Source of the DNA: ZC4RG30 sp046047615 | GTDB taxonomy: Bacteria > Pseudomonadota > Gammaproteobacteria > Steroidobacterales > Steroidobacteraceae | Length of the DNA: 64,000 nt | Reading direction: 5' to 3' | Assembly (NCBI GenBank): GCA_046047615.1 | Contig: JBJOHO010000006.1 | Location: forward strand, 124,001-188,000 | Shown here: positions 20,066-29,938 of the stretch, in pieces | Position numbering within the stretch: position 1 is the stretch's first letter | Layout of the letters: each line of letters starts with the position of its first letter | Position numbers and translations under genes: made by a program | Notes under the pieces: generated by a model | Database searches by the model: none | Seen by the model: only the letters and a program-made list of their open reading frames with translations | Told to the model about the DNA's origin: nothing

Positions 20066-20099
20066 AAAGCCCCTGTTGTCTCGCGGCAACAGGGGCTTT
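20066..20099 (-). terminator. strong rho-independent terminator of the FKBP gene
   Basis: A perfect 13-base-pair stem: AAAGCCCCTGTTG (20066-20078) and CAACAGGGGCTTT (20087-20099) with an 8-base loop. On the reverse strand the stem is followed by GATTTTATTTTTAT, a good U-tract, so it mainly ends the FKBP transcript 56 bases after its stop. The A-rich left arm gives the plus strand only a short T-run (TTTG), so it may also stop plus-strand RNA less efficiently. Confidence 0.88.
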
Positions 20100-20154
20100 G
20101 TCATTCAGGAGCAGGCGCCGGCACAGCCGTGGAAGGCCACGCCGGCGGGTGCGC

Positions 20155-20904
20155 TCAGTCGGCGGCAGGTTCGCCCGCTGCCGCAGCGGCACCGTCATCC
20201 GCCGGGGCGGGTGGCAGTATCTCCAGCAGTTCGATGTCGAACACCAAGGTTGCACCGCCACGCATCTGCGGTGGGCGACCCTGGTCGCCATAGGCGCGGT
20301 CCGGCGGGCAGATCACCTGCGCCTTGCCACCCACCTTGATCTGCTGGACGGCTTCGGTCCAGCACGGAATCACGCCCTCGAGCGGGAAGGTCGCCGGCTC
20401 ATTGCGCTTGTAGGAGCTGTCGAATTCCTTGCCATCGACGAAGCGGCCGGCGTAGTGCACCTTCACCTGGTCGCTGGCCGTCGGGTTGGCGCCGCTGCCT
20501 TCACTGACACTGCGCACGATCACGCCGCTTTCCAGCCGCCGGGCGCCGCCTTCCGTCGCGGCCTTGGCCTGGTACGCCGTCCCCGCGGCCTTCTCGCGCT
20601 CCACGGCGGCGGCCACGCGCTCGCCCTGCAGTTGCTGCAGGCGGCCCACATGCTTCTCCACGTCGTCGAGATTGGCCTTGCCCAACGCCCCGTCGGCCAG
20701 GCCTTGCTTCACGCGCTCGATTTCGGCGGCACTGAACTCGAAGCTCTGGATGTTGCTGCTGAGGATGACGCCCAGGCTGTAGAGGGCCTTGTCGTCCTCG
20801 GTCATCGGCGCGGCGGGTGCGCCCTTCGCAGCCGTCTGCGCAGCCATGGCGGGCAAGCCAAGGGCCAGGGCAACCGCCCCGGCGAGAAGTGAACTACGGG
20901 TCAT
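20155..20904 (-). CDS. FKBP-type peptidyl-prolyl isomerase (FkpA/Mip-like)
   Basis: 249-residue periplasmic proline isomerase. Signal peptide of about 22 residues ending AMA; an N-terminal helical dimerisation domain (about 30-110, with KALYSLGVILSSNIQSF typical of the FkpA/Mip group); then the FKBP domain (about 125-232) with VKVHYAGRFVDGKEFDSS, FPLEGVIPCWTEAVQQIKVGG and PPDRAYGDQG. The tail is low-complexity alanine, proline and acidic residues. It probably helps envelope protein folding. One oddity is cysteine in GVIPCWTEA where glycine is usual. A strong terminator follows, and an inverted repeat touches the start codon. Confidence 0.93.
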   Translation of the reverse strand: MTRSSLLAGAVALALGLPAMAAQTAAKGAPAAPMTEDDKALYSLGVILSSNIQSFEFSAAEIERVKQGLADGALGKANLDDVEKHVGRLQQLQGERVAAAVEREKAAGTAYQAKAATEGGARRLESGVIVRSVSEGSGANPTASDQVKVHYAGRFVDGKEFDSSYKRNEPATFPLEGVIPCWTEAVQQIKVGGKAQVICPPDRAYGDQGRPPQMRGGATLVFDIELLEILPPAPADDGAAAAAGEPAAD

Positions 20905-20933
20905 GCGGGCTCCAAGGGAAAACAGGAGCCCGC
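20905..20933 (-). promoter_or_regulatory. inverted repeat against the FKBP start codon
   Basis: GCGGGCTCC (20905-20913) and GGAGCCCGC (20925-20933) are a perfect 9-base inverted repeat around an 11-base loop, directly next to the ATG (first base 20904). On the reverse-strand mRNA the only Shine-Dalgarno candidate, TTGGAG, lies in the stem. A TACACT box on the reverse strand at 20939-20934 would start transcription inside the repeat, in which case it is better read as an operator than an RNA hairpin. Confidence 0.45.
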
Positions 20934-21001
20934 AGTGTACCGGTTGGGGCAGGGTGCCGCGCCGCTTCAGTGCTGCGCGGCCCCCGTACCCGGCAGGCGC
21001 G

Positions 21002-23155
21002 TCAGCCCGCGCCGCCCGTGCCGGCAGCGGCCTTCTGCTCGGCCAGCGCGTCGTGGGCGCGCTTGATGACGTAGGCGCGGATGGCCTCGACGTCGTCCTT
21101 GGTCAGCTCTTCCGAGTGGTTGACCATGCCGCGTGCATTGCGCGCGCCCTTCAGCACGATGTTCTCCCATTCCTCGGCGCTGGCCAGGGTCGGGCTGCGG
21201 CGCAGGTCGGGAATGAAGCTGGCGCTGACGGCACCGTCGCCGTGGCAGTTGGTGCAGTACGGGTGGTAGAGGTTGAAGCCCTTCTCCACCACGGCAGCGC
21301 TGGCAGTGGCCGGCGGCGGGTTGAGCGGCAGTTCCACCGCCACGTCCTGCGGCAGCGTGGCCGTGCCACCGATCTTGTAGGCCAGCAGGCGCGGCACGTT
21401 GGTCTTGCTCTTGCGGTCGACCACGACCTCGCCGGCGGCCATCGGCAAGGCGCCGCCGTAGCCCGACAGCACGGCGACATACTGCTCGCCGTCGACCTCG
21501 TAGCTGATGGCGCCGGCCATGATGCCGGTCTGCGCTGCATGCGACCAGACCTTCTCGCCGTTGTCGGCGCGGTAGGCCACGAACTCGCCGAAGGGCGTGC
21601 CCTGGAACACCAGGTTGCCGGCGGTGGTCAGGGTGCCGCCATGCCACGGATGCTCGTGCTGCACGCGCCAGGCTTCCTTCTGGTTGACCGGATCCCAGGC
21701 CAGCAGGAAGCCCTTGGTGCCGGCGCGTGCGCCGGCCTTGATGGCCGGGTCCTGCGGCAGCGAGCCCTTGGCAAAGTCGAAGCCGATGTTGAAGGTGTAC
21801 CTGCTCTGCTTGTCATCGGTCTTGGGCACGAAGCCGAAGCCCGTTTCCAGCGCCGAGATGTACACCAGGCCGGTGGCCGGGTTGTAGGACATCGGATGCC
21901 AGCTGTTGCCGCCGCCCGGGCCCGGCGTGCCGTTGAAGGGCTTGCCGGTCACGCTGTAGCGGGCCTCGGCCGGGATGGCGGGGCGGCCCTTCGCATCCAG
22001 GCCGGTTGTCCAGGCCACGGGCACGAAGTTCTTGCCCGAGATGAACTCGCCGGTGGCGCGGTCCAGCACGTAGAAGAAGCCGTTCTTGGACGCCTGCATG
22101 ATGACCTTGCGGTCCGCGTCGCCCACCTTCAGGTCCGCGAGGATCAGGTGGTTGGTGGCGTCATAGTCCCACTCGTCGCCGGGCGTGGTCTGGTAGTGCC
22201 ACTTGTACTCGCCGGTGTCGACGTCCACCGCCAGGATGGAATCGATGAACAGGTTGTCCTTGCCCTGTTCGCCGCCATTGCGGGTCTTGTAGTTCCACGG
22301 CGTGCCATTGCCGGTGCCGAAATAGAGCAGGTTCAGGGCCGGGTCGAAGGCGATGCCGTTCCACACCGTGCCGCCGCCACCGAACTTCCACCACTCTCCG
22401 CCCCAGGTCGGCGTGGCGATCTCCATGGCCTTGTCGGACGCTGCGCCGTCCGGGCCATCGGCCGGATTGCCGGGCACGGTGTAGAAGCGCCACTTCTGCG
22501 CGCCGCTCTCGGCGTCGTAGGCCGACACATAGCCGCGCACGCCGTACTCGGCGCCCGTGTTGCCCATGATGACCAGGCCCTTCACGATCCGCGGCGCGTG
22601 GGTGAGCGTGCGGCGCTCGCCCTTCTCGAAGGTGCGGGTCTCCCAGGCGACCGTGCCGTCGCCTGCGTTGAGGGCGATCAGACGGCCGTCCAGGGCACCG
22701 ACATAGACTTTGCCCTTGTAGACCGCGACGCCGCGGTTGACGACGTCACAGCAGGCGTCGATGCCGGTTTCGCCGGGCACCGCCGGGTCGTAGCCCCACA
22801 GCAGCTTGCCGGTCTTGGCGTCGAGCGCGAACACCTTGCTCCAGGCGGTCGAGACGTACATGACACCGTCGACGACGATGGGCGTGGCTTCCTGGCCGCG
22901 CGCGACAGCGTCGAAGTCATGGGACCAGGCGAGGCCCAGGTCCTTCACATTGTCGGCCGTGACCTTGGCGAGCGGGCTGAAGCGCTGCTCGTCGTAGGTC
23001 CGGCCGGTGGTCATCCAGTTGGCGTTGTCGCTGGCGGCAGCCAGCAGGCGGGCATCGTCGACCTGGGCAGGGGCGGGCGGCTGCTTGCTGCAACCGGCCA
23101 GCGCGACCGCGGCGGCAATGGCCACGCCCAGCGCAAGGGTGCGGACGTTCTGCAT
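21002..23155 (-). CDS. PQQ-dependent alcohol dehydrogenase with cytochrome c domain (quinohaemoprotein), lipoprotein
   Basis: Oxidises alcohols or similar substrates in the periplasm, passing electrons from PQQ to its own haem. 717 residues: lipoprotein signal with lipobox LAGC (Cys22); an eight-bladed PQQ propeller (about 40-600) with the vicinal disulfide Cys135-Cys136 in DACCDVVNRG, Glu203 in GNTGAEYG and the catalytic aspartate in GDEWDYDATNH (about 327-332); and a C-terminal cytochrome c with CTNCH at 634-638. This is the type II quinohaemoprotein layout; the lipid anchor is less usual, since these enzymes are generally soluble. GGGGAG lies 9 bases before the ATG. No PQQ synthesis genes are in the window. 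The substrate is unknown. Confidence 0.93.
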   Translation of the reverse strand: MQNVRTLALGVAIAAAVALAGCSKQPPAPAQVDDARLLAAASDNANWMTTGRTYDEQRFSPLAKVTADNVKDLGLAWSHDFDAVARGQEATPIVVDGVMYVSTAWSKVFALDAKTGKLLWGYDPAVPGETGIDACCDVVNRGVAVYKGKVYVGALDGRLIALNAGDGTVAWETRTFEKGERRTLTHAPRIVKGLVIMGNTGAEYGVRGYVSAYDAESGAQKWRFYTVPGNPADGPDGAASDKAMEIATPTWGGEWWKFGGGGTVWNGIAFDPALNLLYFGTGNGTPWNYKTRNGGEQGKDNLFIDSILAVDVDTGEYKWHYQTTPGDEWDYDATNHLILADLKVGDADRKVIMQASKNGFFYVLDRATGEFISGKNFVPVAWTTGLDAKGRPAIPAEARYSVTGKPFNGTPGPGGGNSWHPMSYNPATGLVYISALETGFGFVPKTDDKQSRYTFNIGFDFAKGSLPQDPAIKAGARAGTKGFLLAWDPVNQKEAWRVQHEHPWHGGTLTTAGNLVFQGTPFGEFVAYRADNGEKVWSHAAQTGIMAGAISYEVDGEQYVAVLSGYGGALPMAAGEVVVDRKSKTNVPRLLAYKIGGTATLPQDVAVELPLNPPPATASAAVVEKGFNLYHPYCTNCHGDGAVSASFIPDLRRSPTLASAEEWENIVLKGARNARGMVNHSEELTKDDVEAIRAYVIKRAHDALAEQKAAAGTGGAG

Positions 23156-23251
23156 GAGTGAGGACTCCCCGTTGTTGACGGGCCAAAGGTAGCCGGATCA
23201 CCCCGTGAAAGAAAGCGCCGGGGTGGTATCGGGGAGGCCTCGCCCGGCGCC

Positions 23252-23635
23252 TCAGCCGGCCATGTTGTCCGGCATTGCCAGGAGCACGACGGCACGCTCT
23301 TCCTGCACCAGGACGTTGTAGGTGCGGCAGGCGGCGGCGCCGTCCATGCATTCCACGGCGACCCCGCGGGACTCGCAGCGTTGCCGCAGTGCGGCGGGCG
23401 CGAACCGTTGGCGCGAACCGGTGCCGATCAACAGCAGCCGCGGCTCCAGCGCGAGGATTTCGTCCAGCGCTGCCGCCAGCGTGTCCCACGCCAGTGCCGC
23501 CGGCCAAGGTGCCTTGAGCTCGCGCGCCGCCAGCAGGCAGGGCAGGGGCAGCAGCGCCCCGCCGACGCGGAGCCCGTCGGCCGACCAGCTGCGGACCAGA
23601 TTCAGGTCCTGCGCGACACCCTCGTGAAGCTTCAT
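23252..23635 (-). CDS. Mth938-like domain protein
   Basis: 127-residue cytosolic protein of the Mth938/DUF498 (NDUFAF3-like) family: SADGLRVGGALL near residue 20, LLLIGTGSRQRF near 75 and a conserved end ERAVVLLAMPDN. Molecular function is unknown in bacteria; the eukaryotic relative helps assemble respiratory complex I. ATG 23635 is chosen because the preceding 83 residues of the longer frame are antisense to the neighbouring gene and unlike the family. It starts only 19 bases from the divergent COG4255-type gene. Confidence 0.85.
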   Translation of the reverse strand: MKLHEGVAQDLNLVRSWSADGLRVGGALLPLPCLLAARELKAPWPAALAWDTLAAALDEILALEPRLLLIGTGSRQRFAPAALRQRCESRGVAVECMDGAAACRTYNVLVQEERAVVLLAMPDNMAG

Positions 23636-23641
23636 GCCGCG

Positions 23642-23647
23642 TACGAT
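23642..23647 (+). promoter_or_regulatory. possible -10 box placing transcription start at the ATG
   Basis: TACGAT is followed by 7 bases and then ATG 23655. A start site about 7 bases after the box would fall on or next to the start codon, so the mRNA would be leaderless. No -35 box is obvious, and any such element would lie inside the divergent Mth938-like gene. Confidence 0.3.
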
Positions 23648-23654
23648 ACGCGAT

Positions 23655-24647
23655 ATGCCCCTGTGTCTCATCGTCGCCGACCTGCATCTGGATCCTGCCG
23701 CCGCATCCGGGGCTTCCAGCGACGGGCAGCCCGGCCTGCCCGCCGTGGAACACGTGCTGCGCTGGGGGCGCGCGCGCGCGGTGACGGGCTGGCGGAAGGC
23801 GCTGGCGCAGGTTCTGGGCCGTCCGGCACTGGCGGATGTGCCACCGGCACGAATCGTGGCCAGCCTGCCCGGCTGGCCGCCCATGGCTGATCCCTGGCTC
23901 GCCGTACCGGTGCACCGGCTGGCGGCCCTGGATCATCTGCGCCTGCCGCCCCAGGGTCTCGTGGCCTTGGCCGATGATGAGCTCGACGTGCTTTGCAGCA
24001 GTTTCGCCAAGGACTTTGCCGCCCAAGGCCTTTCCCTGCATGCCGCGTTCGGCAGCCTGCTGCTGCAGGGCAGCGGCCTTGACGATGTGCTGACGATGGA
24101 TCCGGCAAAGTGCCTGGGCGGCGCGCTCCGGCCCGAGCAGCTGGCCGGCGGCCCGCGCGGCCCTGCGCTGCGGCGCCTCTCTGCCGAGATCGAGATGTGG
24201 CTGCACGATCATCGGATCAACGGCGCCCGGGAGGCACGGGGCTTGCCTGCCATCAATGGCCTGTGGCTCTGGGGTGGCGGTCCGGCCGCGAACATCGAGC
24301 CCCAGTCCGGCCCGCTGCCAGCGACAGAGCTGTTTGCGGACGAGGCTTGGCCTGTCGCGCTGGGCAGGCTCTGTGGCCAGGAGGCCCAGCCCGTGCCGGT
24401 AGAGTTTGCCGACCTTGACCTGCGGGTGCCCGCAGTGCTGGTCTGCAGTGCAAGCCGGGCGCTGGCGGCAGGCGGTGGCCTGGCTGAACTGGAGCGCCGC
24501 TTCATCGCGCCCGCGCGGGCTGCCGTGGATTCGGGGAGGCTGGACGTCCTGCGGCTGGCGTGGTCAGGGCAGCTGGTCGAGTACCGCCGGGTCCATCGCT
24601 GGCGCCTCTGGCGACGTCCACGCGCCTGGTGGCAAGGGGCGGCATGA
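23655..24647 (+). CDS. COG4255-type protein (phosphoglycerate-mutase-like annotation), function unknown
   Basis: 330-residue protein that starts MPLCLIVADLHLD and contains PVHRLAALDHLRL, LWLWGGG and a basic tail RRVHRWRLWRRPRAWW. It belongs to the group often found beside recJ in Xanthomonas relatives and sometimes labelled cofactor-independent phosphoglycerate mutase. I see no phosphoglycerate-mutase metal motif, so I do not adopt that name. ATG 23655 is preferred; ATG 23634 would add seven residues and would share a CATG palindrome with the opposite gene's start. The stop overlaps recJ (ATGA), so the two are coupled. Confidence 0.75.
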   Translation: MPLCLIVADLHLDPAAASGASSDGQPGLPAVEHVLRWGRARAVTGWRKALAQVLGRPALADVPPARIVASLPGWPPMADPWLAVPVHRLAALDHLRLPPQGLVALADDELDVLCSSFAKDFAAQGLSLHAAFGSLLLQGSGLDDVLTMDPAKCLGGALRPEQLAGGPRGPALRRLSAEIEMWLHDHRINGAREARGLPAINGLWLWGGGPAANIEPQSGPLPATELFADEAWPVALGRLCGQEAQPVPVEFADLDLRVPAVLVCSASRALAAGGGLAELERRFIAPARAAVDSGRLDVLRLAWSGQLVEYRRVHRWRLWRRPRAWWQGAA

Positions 24648-26440
24648 CCACCCGCAGCATGGCCGAGCTGCTGCAGCAGCGGGCGGCGGCGGCAGTGCCA
24701 TCGCCGGCGCCGGCGCCTGCGTCGGGGCGACGTCTCATACGGCGGCGTGCCGTGCCTGAAGCCACCGGTCTGGCCGGACTTTCGCCCCTGCTGGCGCGCG
24801 TGTTCGCGGCGCGTGGCGTCCGCGAACCCGGTGAACTTCGTCTGGCGCCCGACCGGCTGTTGCCGGTGGGCACGCTGGGCGGGGCGGAGGCGGCGGCTGC
24901 CCTGCTCGAGCGCCATCGCGACGGGCGCATTCTCGTGGTGGGCGACTACGACGCGGACGGGGCCACCAGCACGGCGCTGTTGCTGCGGGCGCTGCGGAGC
25001 TGGGGCTTCTCCGCCGTCGATTACCTGGTGCCGGACCGGTTCCGTTTCGGCTACGGGCTGACGCCCGCCATCGTCGACGTCGCCGCCGGCCGCAATCCGA
25101 CCCTGTTGGTCACGGTGGACAACGGCATCGCCAGCCATGAGGGCGTGCAGCGCGCGCGGGAACTGGGGCTGCAGGTGCTGGTCACCGACCACCACCTGCC
25201 GGGTGCGGTGCTGCCGGCAGCGGAGGTCATTGTCAATCCGAACGTGGCGGGAAACGGCTTCGGGAGCCGCGCGCTGGCTGGGGTGGGCGTGGCGTTCTAC
25301 GTGCTGCTGGCGCTGCGGCGCAGGTTGCAGGCGGCGGGCCGATTGCCGCCCGGGGCGGCCCAGGCCACCGAACTGCTGGACCTGGTGGCACTGGGCACCG
25401 TCGCCGACGTGGTGCCGCTGGACGCCAACAACCGCGTGCTGGTGGCGCTGGGCCTGCAGCGCATCCGCGAGGGCCGCTGCCGTCCCGGCATCCGCGCGCT
25501 GCTCGAGGTGGCGGGCCGGGAGGCAGCGACGCTGGTGGCGGCGGATCTGGGCTTTGCCGTCGCTCCGCGCCTCAACGCTGCGGGCCGGCTCGAGGACATG
25601 GGCGTGGGCATCGATTGCCTGCTGGCCGAGGATGCTGCCGAGGCGCGTCGTCTGGCCGAGCGGCTGGACGGGATCAACCGCGAGCGCCGGCGCATCGAGG
25701 CCGACATGCAGGCGGAGGCCGTCGCCGCCGTGCGCGGCATCGACCTGCCCGGCCGTGGCGAGCGCCGGCATGGGCTGTGCCTGTTCGATCCGGGCTGGCA
25801 CCAGGGCGTGGTGGGCCTGGTGGCCGGGCGCATCAAGGAGCGGCTGCGCCGTCCCGTGATTGCCTTCGCCCGGGCGGAGGAGGGCTGGCTGCGGGGGTCG
25901 GCGCGTTCAGTCGACGGCGTCCACATCCGCGACGTGCTTGACGCGGTGGCGACGCGCGAACCGGGCCTCGTCGAACGCTTCGGCGGGCATGCGATGGCCG
26001 CCGGATTGACGCTGGCCGAGGCGCATCTCGACCGTTTCGCACGGGCCTTCGAGTGCGAATGCGCGCGCTGGATGGAGGCTGTTTCTGCTGCCGACCATAT
26101 CGCCACGGACGGTGAGCTGCTGCCGGCCGAGTTCAGCCTCGAGACTGCCCGGCAACTGCGGGAGGCGGGGCCGTGGGGGCAGGCGTTCCCGGAGCCCAGC
26201 TTCGATGGTGTGTTCCAGGTCCTCCAGACCCGCGTGGTCGGCGAGCGCCACCTGAAGCTCTGGGTGCAGCCGCCGGGTCTGCGGCTGCGCCTTGAGGCCG
26301 TGCATTTCGGCTATTTCGACACCCCGGAACGCCCGGTGCCCGAGGGACCGGTGCAGCTGGTCTACCGCCTCGACGTGAACCACTATGGCGGTGAGCAGCG
26401 GCTGCAGCTGCTGGTGGAGCACCTGCAGGCGCCGGACTGA
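24644..26440 (+). CDS. recJ: RecJ, single-strand-specific 5'-3' exonuclease
   Basis: DHH-family exonuclease used in recombination, mismatch repair and base excision repair. 598 residues. Motifs: VVGDYDADGATSTALLL (motif I), TVDNGIASHEGV, VTDHHLPG (DHH motif), LVALGTVADVVPL and, in DHHA1, RFGGHAMAAGLTL. ATG 24644 overlaps the preceding stop (ATGA); ATG 24659 is an alternative five codons later. Confidence 0.96.
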   Translation: MTTRSMAELLQQRAAAAVPSPAPAPASGRRLIRRRAVPEATGLAGLSPLLARVFAARGVREPGELRLAPDRLLPVGTLGGAEAAAALLERHRDGRILVVGDYDADGATSTALLLRALRSWGFSAVDYLVPDRFRFGYGLTPAIVDVAAGRNPTLLVTVDNGIASHEGVQRARELGLQVLVTDHHLPGAVLPAAEVIVNPNVAGNGFGSRALAGVGVAFYVLLALRRRLQAAGRLPPGAAQATELLDLVALGTVADVVPLDANNRVLVALGLQRIREGRCRPGIRALLEVAGREAATLVAADLGFAVAPRLNAAGRLEDMGVGIDCLLAEDAAEARRLAERLDGINRERRRIEADMQAEAVAAVRGIDLPGRGERRHGLCLFDPGWHQGVVGLVAGRIKERLRRPVIAFARAEEGWLRGSARSVDGVHIRDVLDAVATREPGLVERFGGHAMAAGLTLAEAHLDRFARAFECECARWMEAVSAADHIATDGELLPAEFSLETARQLREAGPWGQAFPEPSFDGVFQVLQTRVVGERHLKLWVQPPGLRLRLEAVHFGYFDTPERPVPEGPVQLVYRLDVNHYGGEQRLQLLVEHLQAPD

Positions 26441-26491
26441 CGCCGCGTTGCGTTAAGATGCCGGGCTCACTTGCCACGACCGGGCCACATC

Positions 26492-27593
26492 ATGCCACTC
26501 GAGACCAGCCAGCTCAGGCGCACCCTCAAGGACCTGCAGGAGCGCAATGAGTCGCTCAGGGGGTTTCTTTGAGTACGACAGCAAGAAGGAACGCCTGGAG
26601 GAAGTGAGCCTCGAACTCGAGGCGCCGGATGTCTGGTCGCAACCGGACAAGGCGCAGGAGCTGGGCCGTGAGCGCGCGCGCCTGGCCCAGGAGATCGAGC
26701 AGCTCGACACATCCCGCAGCGCGCTGGTCGACTCCCTGGAATTGCTGGAGATGGCGGAGGCCGAGGACGACGCGGGCACGGTTGCCGCGCTCGAGGCCGA
26801 CACGCCCAAGCTCGAGGCGATGGTCCGCCAGCTCGAGTTCAAGCGCATGTTCAGCGGCGAGATGGACGCGCGCAGCGCCTTCCTCGACATCCAGGCGGGT
26901 GCGGGTGGCACCGAAGCACAGGACTGGGCCAGCATGCTCATGCGCATGTACCTGCGCTGGGGTGCGCAGCGCGGCTTCGACTGCGAAGTCATGGATGTCA
27001 GCGATGGCGAAGTCGCCGGCATCAAGGGCTGCACCATCAACTTCCGCGGCGAATACGCCTACGGGTGGCTGCGCACCGAAACGGGCGTGCACCGCCTGGT
27101 GCGCAAAAGCCCCTTCGACTCGGGCAACCGCCGCCACACGTCCTTCGCCTCGGTGTTCGTCTCGCCGGAAATCGACGACGACATCAACATCGACCTGAAC
27201 CCGGCCGACATCGTGATGGAGGTGTACCGTTCCAGTGGCGCCGGTGGCCAGCACGTGAACAAGACCGAGTCCGCGGTGCGACTGCGCCACGGCCCCTCGG
27301 GCATCATCGTGGCCTGCCAGACCGAGCGCAGCCAGCACAAGAACCGCGCCACCGCCATGAAGATGCTCAAGGCCAAGCTCTACGAGCTGGAGGTCAACAA
27401 GCGCAATGCAGCGGCCAAGGTCCTTGAAGACTCCAAGAGCGATGTCAGCTGGGGCCACCAGATCCGCAGCTACGTGCTCGACCAGTCGCGCATCAAGGAT
27501 CTGCGCACCAACGTCGAGATCGGCAACACGGGGGCCGTGCTCGATGGCGACCTCGATCCCTTCCTCGAAGCCAGCCTGAAAGCGGGGCTCTGA
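26492..27593 (+). CDS. prfB: PrfB, peptide chain release factor 2 (programmed +1 frameshift)
   Basis: Recognises UGA and UAA stops and releases the peptide. The gene is in two frames: 26 codons from ATG 26492 to an in-frame TGA (26570-26572), then the +1 frame from GAG 26571 to 27593, giving 366 residues, the normal RF2 length. The anticodon-like SPF tripeptide is in VRKSPFDSGNRR and the catalytic GGQ is in SGAGGQHVNKTESAVR. Ribosomes must shift at CTT-TGA, so RF2 controls its own synthesis. TAAGAT (26454-26459) upstream may be a -10 box. lysS follows after 4 bases, the classic prfB-lysS pair. Confidence 0.97.
26558..26572 (+). other. prfB: prfB programmed +1 frameshift site
   Basis: Internal Shine-Dalgarno AGGGGG (26558-26563), a 3-base spacer TTT, then the slippery leucine codon CTT (26567-26569) followed by the in-frame stop TGA (26570-26572). 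This matches the E. coli RF2 site (AGGGGG, 3 bases, CTT TGA). When RF2 is scarce the ribosome slips forward one base and reads GAG TAC GAC. Confidence 0.96.
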
Positions 27594-27597
27594 ACTC

Positions 27598-29112
<1,515 letters not shown>

Positions 29113-29119
29113 GCGGGCA

Positions 29120-29938
29120 GTGGCCTACGATCCGCGCCCGGTCGGAGTCTTCGATTCGGGCGTCGGCGGCCTGACGGTGCTGCGCGCGCTGGTGAAGGCG
29201 TTGCCGCAGGAATCTTTCGTCTATCTCGGCGACACCGCGCGGCTGCCCTACGGCACCAAGAGCGCGGAGACCGTCGTGCGTTACGCCACGCGTGCCGCGC
29301 AATCCCTGGTCGACAGCGGTATCAAGGCGCTCGTCGTGGCCTGCAACACCGCCAGTGCAGCGGCCTTGCCTTCCTTGCGCGAGCGCTTCGGCGACCTGCC
29401 GGTGATCGGTGTCGTCGAGCCGGGTGCTGCGGCGGCCTGTGCCACCTCGCGCAGTGGCCACATTGCGGTGCTGGCCACGGAGGGCACGGTGGCTGGCGGT
29501 GCCTACCAGCGCTCGATCGCGCAGCTGCGTCCGGAATGCCGGGTCACGGCGCTGGCCTGCCAGGTCTTCGTGTCGTTGGCGGAAGAGGGCTGGACCGACG
29601 GTGACGTGGTCATGGCTGCGGCGCGCCGCTATCTTGCGCCCCTCGTTGGGCAGGGCGATGCCGGTCCGGACACGCTGGTGCTCGGTTGCACGCACTTTCC
29701 GGTGCTTGCCGGCGCACTTGCGGCCGTGGCCGGTCCTGCCATGCACATCGTCGATGCCAGCGCTGCCGTGGCCGAGGCGTTGCGCGACGTACTGGGCCGG
29801 CGGGGCCTGCTGGCCGCGGGCCCGGCGCGTCCGTTACAGCTGCGGGCCACCGACGGCGTGGCCCGTTTCGCCCGCGTCGGTGCGATCTTCCTCGGGCGAT
29901 CCCTGTCGCCGGACGATGTCGCCCTCGTCGACCTCTGA
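29120..29938 (+). CDS. murI: MurI, glutamate racemase
   Basis: Makes D-glutamate for peptidoglycan. 272 residues from GTG 29120. Key motifs: GVFDSGVGGLTVLRAL (with the first catalytic-region Asp), VACNTASAAALP (catalytic Cys) and LGCTHFPVL (second catalytic Cys). The longer frame opening at 29075 lies inside lysS and is not used. The end overlaps the reverse-strand ygfZ by 105 bases, which is unusual. Confidence 0.96.
   Translation: MAYDPRPVGVFDSGVGGLTVLRALVKALPQESFVYLGDTARLPYGTKSAETVVRYATRAAQSLVDSGIKALVVACNTASAAALPSLRERFGDLPVIGVVEPGAAAACATSRSGHIAVLATEGTVAGGAYQRSIAQLRPECRVTALACQVFVSLAEEGWTDGDVVMAAARRYLAPLVGQGDAGPDTLVLGCTHFPVLAGALAAVAGPAMHIVDASAAVAEALRDVLGRRGLLAAGPARPLQLRATDGVARFARVGAIFLGRSLSPDDVALVDL

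Noticed and set aside
20789..23161. 790-residue forward frame opposite the PQQ dehydrogenase
   Set aside because: The reverse strand has all PQQ and haem motifs; the forward frame is valine-, glycine- and alanine-rich shadow sequence.
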